Positions 15,392 to 18,214 of a stretch of DNA of 18,214 bases are shown one piece after another. The DNA lies in NCBI GenBank assembly GCA_016783865.1, contig JADHVS010000080.1, positions 1 through 18,214 on the forward strand. The letters are read 5' to 3'. The stretch is from Bacteroidales bacterium (GTDB lineage Bacteria; Bacteroidota; Bacteroidia; Bacteroidales; SM23-62). Within the stretch, counting starts at the first letter, position 1. Each line of letters opens with the position of its first letter. The position numbers were made by a program, and so were the translations under genes. The notes beneath the pieces are model-generated. The model was not told the origin of the DNA. It did not search any database and saw only the letters and a program-made list of their open reading frames with translations.

Positions 15392-16543
15392 TTAAGCCTG
15401 TGTGAATTCTACTTCAGCAGCCAGCCATTCATCAAATAAATCGGGATCGGTGACGCCTTCGGTGTTAAATACCAATACCCTGGAATTATTATCTAATCCA
15501 ATTGCCTCTTTCAGAGATACAAGATCCGGATTACCGGCCGTTGCGATCAGACCGCCCAACCCGGCAGCTCCGGCCTCACCAGCAAATATTTGCCTGTCTC
15601 GTTTGAATGGATAGTAGAGGTCTTGCATGGCTTTTATAGAATAGTCATCAGGAATGGCAAGGAATGCGTCGATCCCGTCTTTCAGAATATCCCAGGCAAG
15701 CAAAGAGGGAGTACCGCAATTCAGTCCGGCCATTATGGTCTCCTGGCTTTTCTTTGTCTTGGTTAGCTTATTTTTCCTGAACGATTCCATTACTGCATCG
15801 GATTCAACCGGTTCCACGGTGACCAGCTTCGGCATTTTCCTGGGGTACCTGTTCTTATAATAAGCCACCATTGCTGAAGCCCATGTGCCGTTACCACATT
15901 GCAGGAATACAATATCAATTTCGGGCTGTTTGGGTGGGTGCAATGTTTTCTCCATCTCAATCATCATAGTCTGGTAACCAGCTGATATATAGGCAGGTAT
16001 TTCAGTATAACCTTCCCATGAGGAATCCTGGACAAGCACATAATCATTCTTTTCAGACGCCTCACGTGCAGCAGCAACAGCCTGGTCATAGTCGCCTTCA
16101 ACCACCACCACCTCGGCATGGTGTTTTTTAATGTTTTTAATTCTTGACTTTGTAGTATTTTCCGGAACAAAGATGACGGCTTGTTGACGGCCCAAATGGG
16201 CTGCCCATGCAACTGAACGGCCATGATTTCCATCGGTTGCCGTACAGAAAGTCAGTTTTTCACGCTTTCTTTTCTCCATGATCTTAAAAATCGCATACGA
16301 GGCACCCAGGCTCTTGAAAGTATTGATCCGGAACCGTTTCGACTCGTCCTTGACATATAATTCTTTAATCCCGAGATTCTTTGCCAGCATGGTCAGGGAA
16401 ACCAGTGGCGTGGCTGAATAACATCTGAGCTTTTTGTGAAACTTCTGAACATCTTCAGATTTCAACAACTGGCTGAATTTCCTGTCCAGCTTAAGCGTGG
16501 GGCGATCAGGGGAATTAAGGATAAATTGGCAACTCTGGTTCAT
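15392..16543 (-). CDS. dpaL: Diaminopropionate ammonia-lyase
   Basis: Fold-type II PLP lyase that splits 2,3-diaminopropionate into pyruvate and two ammonia (EC 4.3.1.15). Landmarks are RINTFKSLGASYA with the Schiff-base Lys77, ATDGNHGRSVAWAA (102-115) with Asp104, VQDSSWEGYTEIP (171-183) with Asp173, the phosphate-binding QCGNGTWA, and AGLNCGTPS in the C-terminal half. Asp104 and Asp173 sit in the motifs of the two catalytic Asp residues of the E. coli enzyme (about 398 residues). The protein here is slightly shorter at 383. It lies 24 bp downstream of sucB on the same strand and may be co-transcribed, though no shared pathway is obvious. None of the usual E. coli neighbours (ygeW, ygeY, ssnA) is present. 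Threonine or serine dehydratase activity is a less likely alternative. Confidence 0.9.
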   Translation of the reverse strand: MNQSCQFILNSPDRPTLKLDRKFSQLLKSEDVQKFHKKLRCYSATPLVSLTMLAKNLGIKELYVKDESKRFRINTFKSLGASYAIFKIMEKRKREKLTFCTATDGNHGRSVAWAAHLGRQQAVIFVPENTTKSRIKNIKKHHAEVVVVEGDYDQAVAAAREASEKNDYVLVQDSSWEGYTEIPAYISAGYQTMMIEMEKTLHPPKQPEIDIVFLQCGNGTWASAMVAYYKNRYPRKMPKLVTVEPVESDAVMESFRKNKLTKTKKSQETIMAGLNCGTPSLLAWDILKDGIDAFLAIPDDYSIKAMQDLYYPFKRDRQIFAGEAGAAGLGGLIATAGNPDLVSLKEAIGLDNNSRVLVFNTEGVTDPDLFDEWLAAEVEFTQA

Positions 16544-16567
16544 AGTTAAAAGATCGTTATTATGAGA

Positions 16568-17785
16568 TTACAAATCTAATAATACTTTGTCAGGCGCATT
16601 TCCTCCAAAAATCAAAGAAACAGGATTTTCCAAATATTTTTTTGTCTGTACCAGGAATGAGACAGAATCTTTGCCATCGACGATCCTGTGGTCATAAGAC
16701 AGGGCAAGGTACATAATTGGGCGGATTTCAACCGTACCATTAACCGCAACAGGTCGTTCAACGATATTGTGCATCCCCAGGATTGCTGACTGCGGGGGAT
16801 TTATGATTGGGGTGGATAGCATCGATCCAAACACTCCTCCATTAGTGATGGTAAAGGTGCCACCTGCCATTTCAGGTATGCTGAGCCTGTTGGATCTGGC
16901 TTTTTCTGCAAGGTCCAGGATAGTGCGTTCCATCTCTGCCAGTGACATGGTCTCGGTATTTCTGAGCACAGGGACCATGAGTCCTTTACTTCCCTGGACA
17001 GCAATGCCAATATCACAGTATGCCGGGGTAATGATATTTTCTTCCTCAATACGGGAATTGACATTCGGGAATTGTAACAATGTTTCAGTAGCAGCTTTTA
17101 CAAAGAAAGACATGAAACCCAGTTTAATCCCGTGTTTTTCAACGAAGGCGGATTGGCAGGTCTTTCTCAGCCTGATGATCTCGCTCATGTCCACCTCGTT
17201 GAAGGTGGTCAGCATGGCTGTTTCATTCTTTACAGAGACGAGTCGCTGGCTAAGCTTTCTTCGAAGAGAAGACATTCTTTTTTTGTCTTCATCACGTGTG
17301 GCTTCCCGCGATGCAGAAACAGATGGGGCAGGACTATTCAGAACAGCATTCACCTCATTTTTGGTGATTCTTTTCAGTCCCGAAATAATATCATCAACAG
17401 ATAGGTTGTATTCATCCATCATTTTCTGAGCCACCGGGGATACCTTGACTTTCGCTGTATCGGATTTGGCTGTTTTGGCGACCTCCTTTACTTCAACCGG
17501 TACAGGTTCGGGTGAAGCAGCGACACTTTGTTTTTTAACCTTTCCTTCAGACGCTGTATCGATAGTACATAGTACGGTTCCGACAGCAATCGTTTGGCCT
17601 GTATTGACCAGGATTTTAATTTTGCCAGTGTCTTCGGCTACCAAAGGTAATGTGGCCTTATCTGATTCAATTTCAGCGATTTCCTGGTCTTTCTCCACCT
17701 GGTCGCCGTCTTCAATAAGCCAGGCTCCAATCTCGACTTCAGAGATCGATTCGCCAGGACTGGGAGCCACCATTTCAATTATCAT
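16568..17785 (-). CDS. sucB: 2-oxoglutarate dehydrogenase E2, dihydrolipoyl succinyltransferase
   Basis: Core E2 subunit of the 2-oxoglutarate dehydrogenase complex, which moves the succinyl group from lipoate to CoA in the TCA cycle. The 405 residues match the family. They hold one lipoyl domain (1-77) with Lys43 in IESDKAT, an Ala/Pro/Val-rich linker, a short peripheral-subunit-binding domain (about 116-147, [13 protein letters not shown] to ITKNEV) and the catalytic domain from about 170. The last shows [20 protein letters not shown] and the active site SYDHRIVDG (His366, Asp370). The binding domain lacks the usual glycine-rich GxGxxGR loop. The E1 gene sucA, often directly upstream, is absent; AT-rich DNA and a transposase gene are found there instead. 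Confidence 0.95.
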   Translation of the reverse strand: MIIEMVAPSPGESISEVEIGAWLIEDGDQVEKDQEIAEIESDKATLPLVAEDTGKIKILVNTGQTIAVGTVLCTIDTASEGKVKKQSVAASPEPVPVEVKEVAKTAKSDTAKVKVSPVAQKMMDEYNLSVDDIISGLKRITKNEVNAVLNSPAPSVSASREATRDEDKKRMSSLRRKLSQRLVSVKNETAMLTTFNEVDMSEIIRLRKTCQSAFVEKHGIKLGFMSFFVKAATETLLQFPNVNSRIEEENIITPAYCDIGIAVQGSKGLMVPVLRNTETMSLAEMERTILDLAEKARSNRLSIPEMAGGTFTITNGGVFGSMLSTPIINPPQSAILGMHNIVERPVAVNGTVEIRPIMYLALSYDHRIVDGKDSVSFLVQTKKYLENPVSLIFGGNAPDKVLLDL

Positions 17786-17999
17786 AAGACAGGTAGTAAA
17801 GTTCCGAAATGTACAAAAATGATCGGTTAATTACTTAAGGTGGGTTCTAAAAATTCATTTTTTTCATCTTGATTCTAAAAAATCGCAGAACCCATTTAGC
17901 GATTTATATAATCATGTACAAACATATCAATATTTTTTACAATTTCACATCTAAAAATATACTTTTTTATTAAATTCTATCTATCTATCTATCTATCTA
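17786..17999. promoter_or_regulatory. AT-rich spacer upstream of sucB with inverted repeat
   Basis: This spacer of about 210 bp has no gene that I can support. TGGGTTCT (17841-17848) and AGAACCCA (17887-17894) are perfect inverted 8-mers 38 bp apart, and TTCTAAAAA-like sequence occurs next to both arms. It may mark an end of the adjoining insertion sequence or be part of the sucB upstream control region. On the minus strand, CATTTTTG (17813-17820) is a near match to a -7 box, 27 bp before the sucB ATG. Confidence 0.35.
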
Positions 18000-18001
18000 T
18001 C
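17976..18001. repeat. TCTA tetranucleotide microsatellite
   Basis: Six and a half perfect copies of TCTA, directly adjoining the stop codon of the minus-strand transposase (18000-18002). Read on the coding strand, the stop TGA is followed by TAGA repeats, which add further in-frame stops. Confidence 0.9.
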
Positions 18002-18214
18002 AGTTATTTAATTGTATTATATTTAATCTAACGACTTGTTCATATCTAAACAAGTTATAAGTCAGGTTAATCAATCCAATTATACCAGATGCTCTTGCTA
18101 TGCCAACCGATTTTACTGCTAATCCGTTCATACTTTGCTCCATAAACCCGAATACATGCTCTACTCTTGCTCTTGTTTTTGATTTCTCCCGATTGTTGTT
18201 TTTTTGTTCCTCTG
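18000..18214 (-). CDS. IS5-family transposase, C-terminal part (cut by window edge)
   Basis: The last 71 codons of a DDE transposase enter from beyond the right edge and end at 18000. The segment KTRARVEHVFGFMEQSM holds the catalytic Glu of the Y-R-E type IS5/DDE_Tnp_1 signature, and GIARASGIIGLINLTYNLFR is the family's C-terminal helix. I infer the family by resemblance to Bacteroidota IS5-type transposases. The start lies outside the window, so completeness is unknown. The frame is intact to its stop, and the element's end should lie further left, in the AT-rich spacer before sucB. Confidence 0.8.
   Translation of the reverse strand, partial: EEQKNNNREKSKTRARVEHVFGFMEQSMNGLAVKSVGIARASGIIGLINLTYNLFRYEQVVRLNIIQLNN

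Noticed and set aside
16767..17429. Long plus-strand open frame (220 codons) antisense to sucB
   Set aside because: It is a shadow of the sucB codon pattern; low-complexity Ser-rich translation and no family resemblance.
129..18214. IS elements at both ends making the window a composite transposon
   Set aside because: The two elements belong to different families (IS21 and IS5), one is truncated, and the cargo is housekeeping genes.

Overview
The window looks like a chromosomal segment of a Bacteroidota bacterium, probably Bacteroidales or Marinilabiliales. The evidence is a LytTR-type regulator, an HtpG with a charged C-terminal insert, Bacteroidota-type small membrane and secreted proteins, Bacteroidota-type promoter boxes (TAnnTTTG) and few Shine-Dalgarno sequences. 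Base composition is moderate in the genes and very AT-rich at both window edges. Most of the window is ordinary housekeeping sequence, and both edges carry insertion-sequence remains.

Left region (1-2900): an IS21-family element on the minus strand has a complete istA and an istB cut after its Walker B motif. Its istA-side terminus, with two 16-bp direct repeats, lies inside the 5' part of a LytTR response-regulator gene, which has lost the first part of its receiver domain. The flank beyond the broken istB is not the missing regulator half, so a later rearrangement has occurred.

Middle left (2939-7300): three plus-strand genes follow. They encode a class III PLP aminotransferase, a secreted protein of unknown function and the Hsp90 chaperone HtpG. 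Each ends in or beside a different 7-8 bp tandem repeat, and two of the stop codons lie inside the array.

Middle (7301-11616): a small membrane-anchored protein (minus) is divergent from a class I aspartate-type aminotransferase and an M48 lipoprotein metalloprotease. The protease abuts methylglyoxal synthase (mgsA, minus) stop to stop. mgsA and mltG diverge from a 148-bp spacer that holds a perfect GTGA-N6-TCAC palindrome, a CRP/FNR-like layout.

Right (11674-17785): a phosphohexomutase overlaps murB tail to tail. A GT4 glycosyltransferase with a likely TTG start diverges from murB. On the minus strand, sucB (2-oxoglutarate dehydrogenase E2) precedes a diaminopropionate ammonia-lyase by 24 bp. 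mltG, murB, the mutase and the glycosyltransferase together give an envelope-synthesis theme.

Right edge (17786-18214): an AT-rich spacer, a TCTA microsatellite and the C-terminal part of an IS5-type transposase. No sucA lies next to sucB in the visible sequence.

I found no convincing new multi-gene system. The most interesting signals are the stop-codon tandem repeats, the mgsA/mltG palindrome and the IS-broken regulator.
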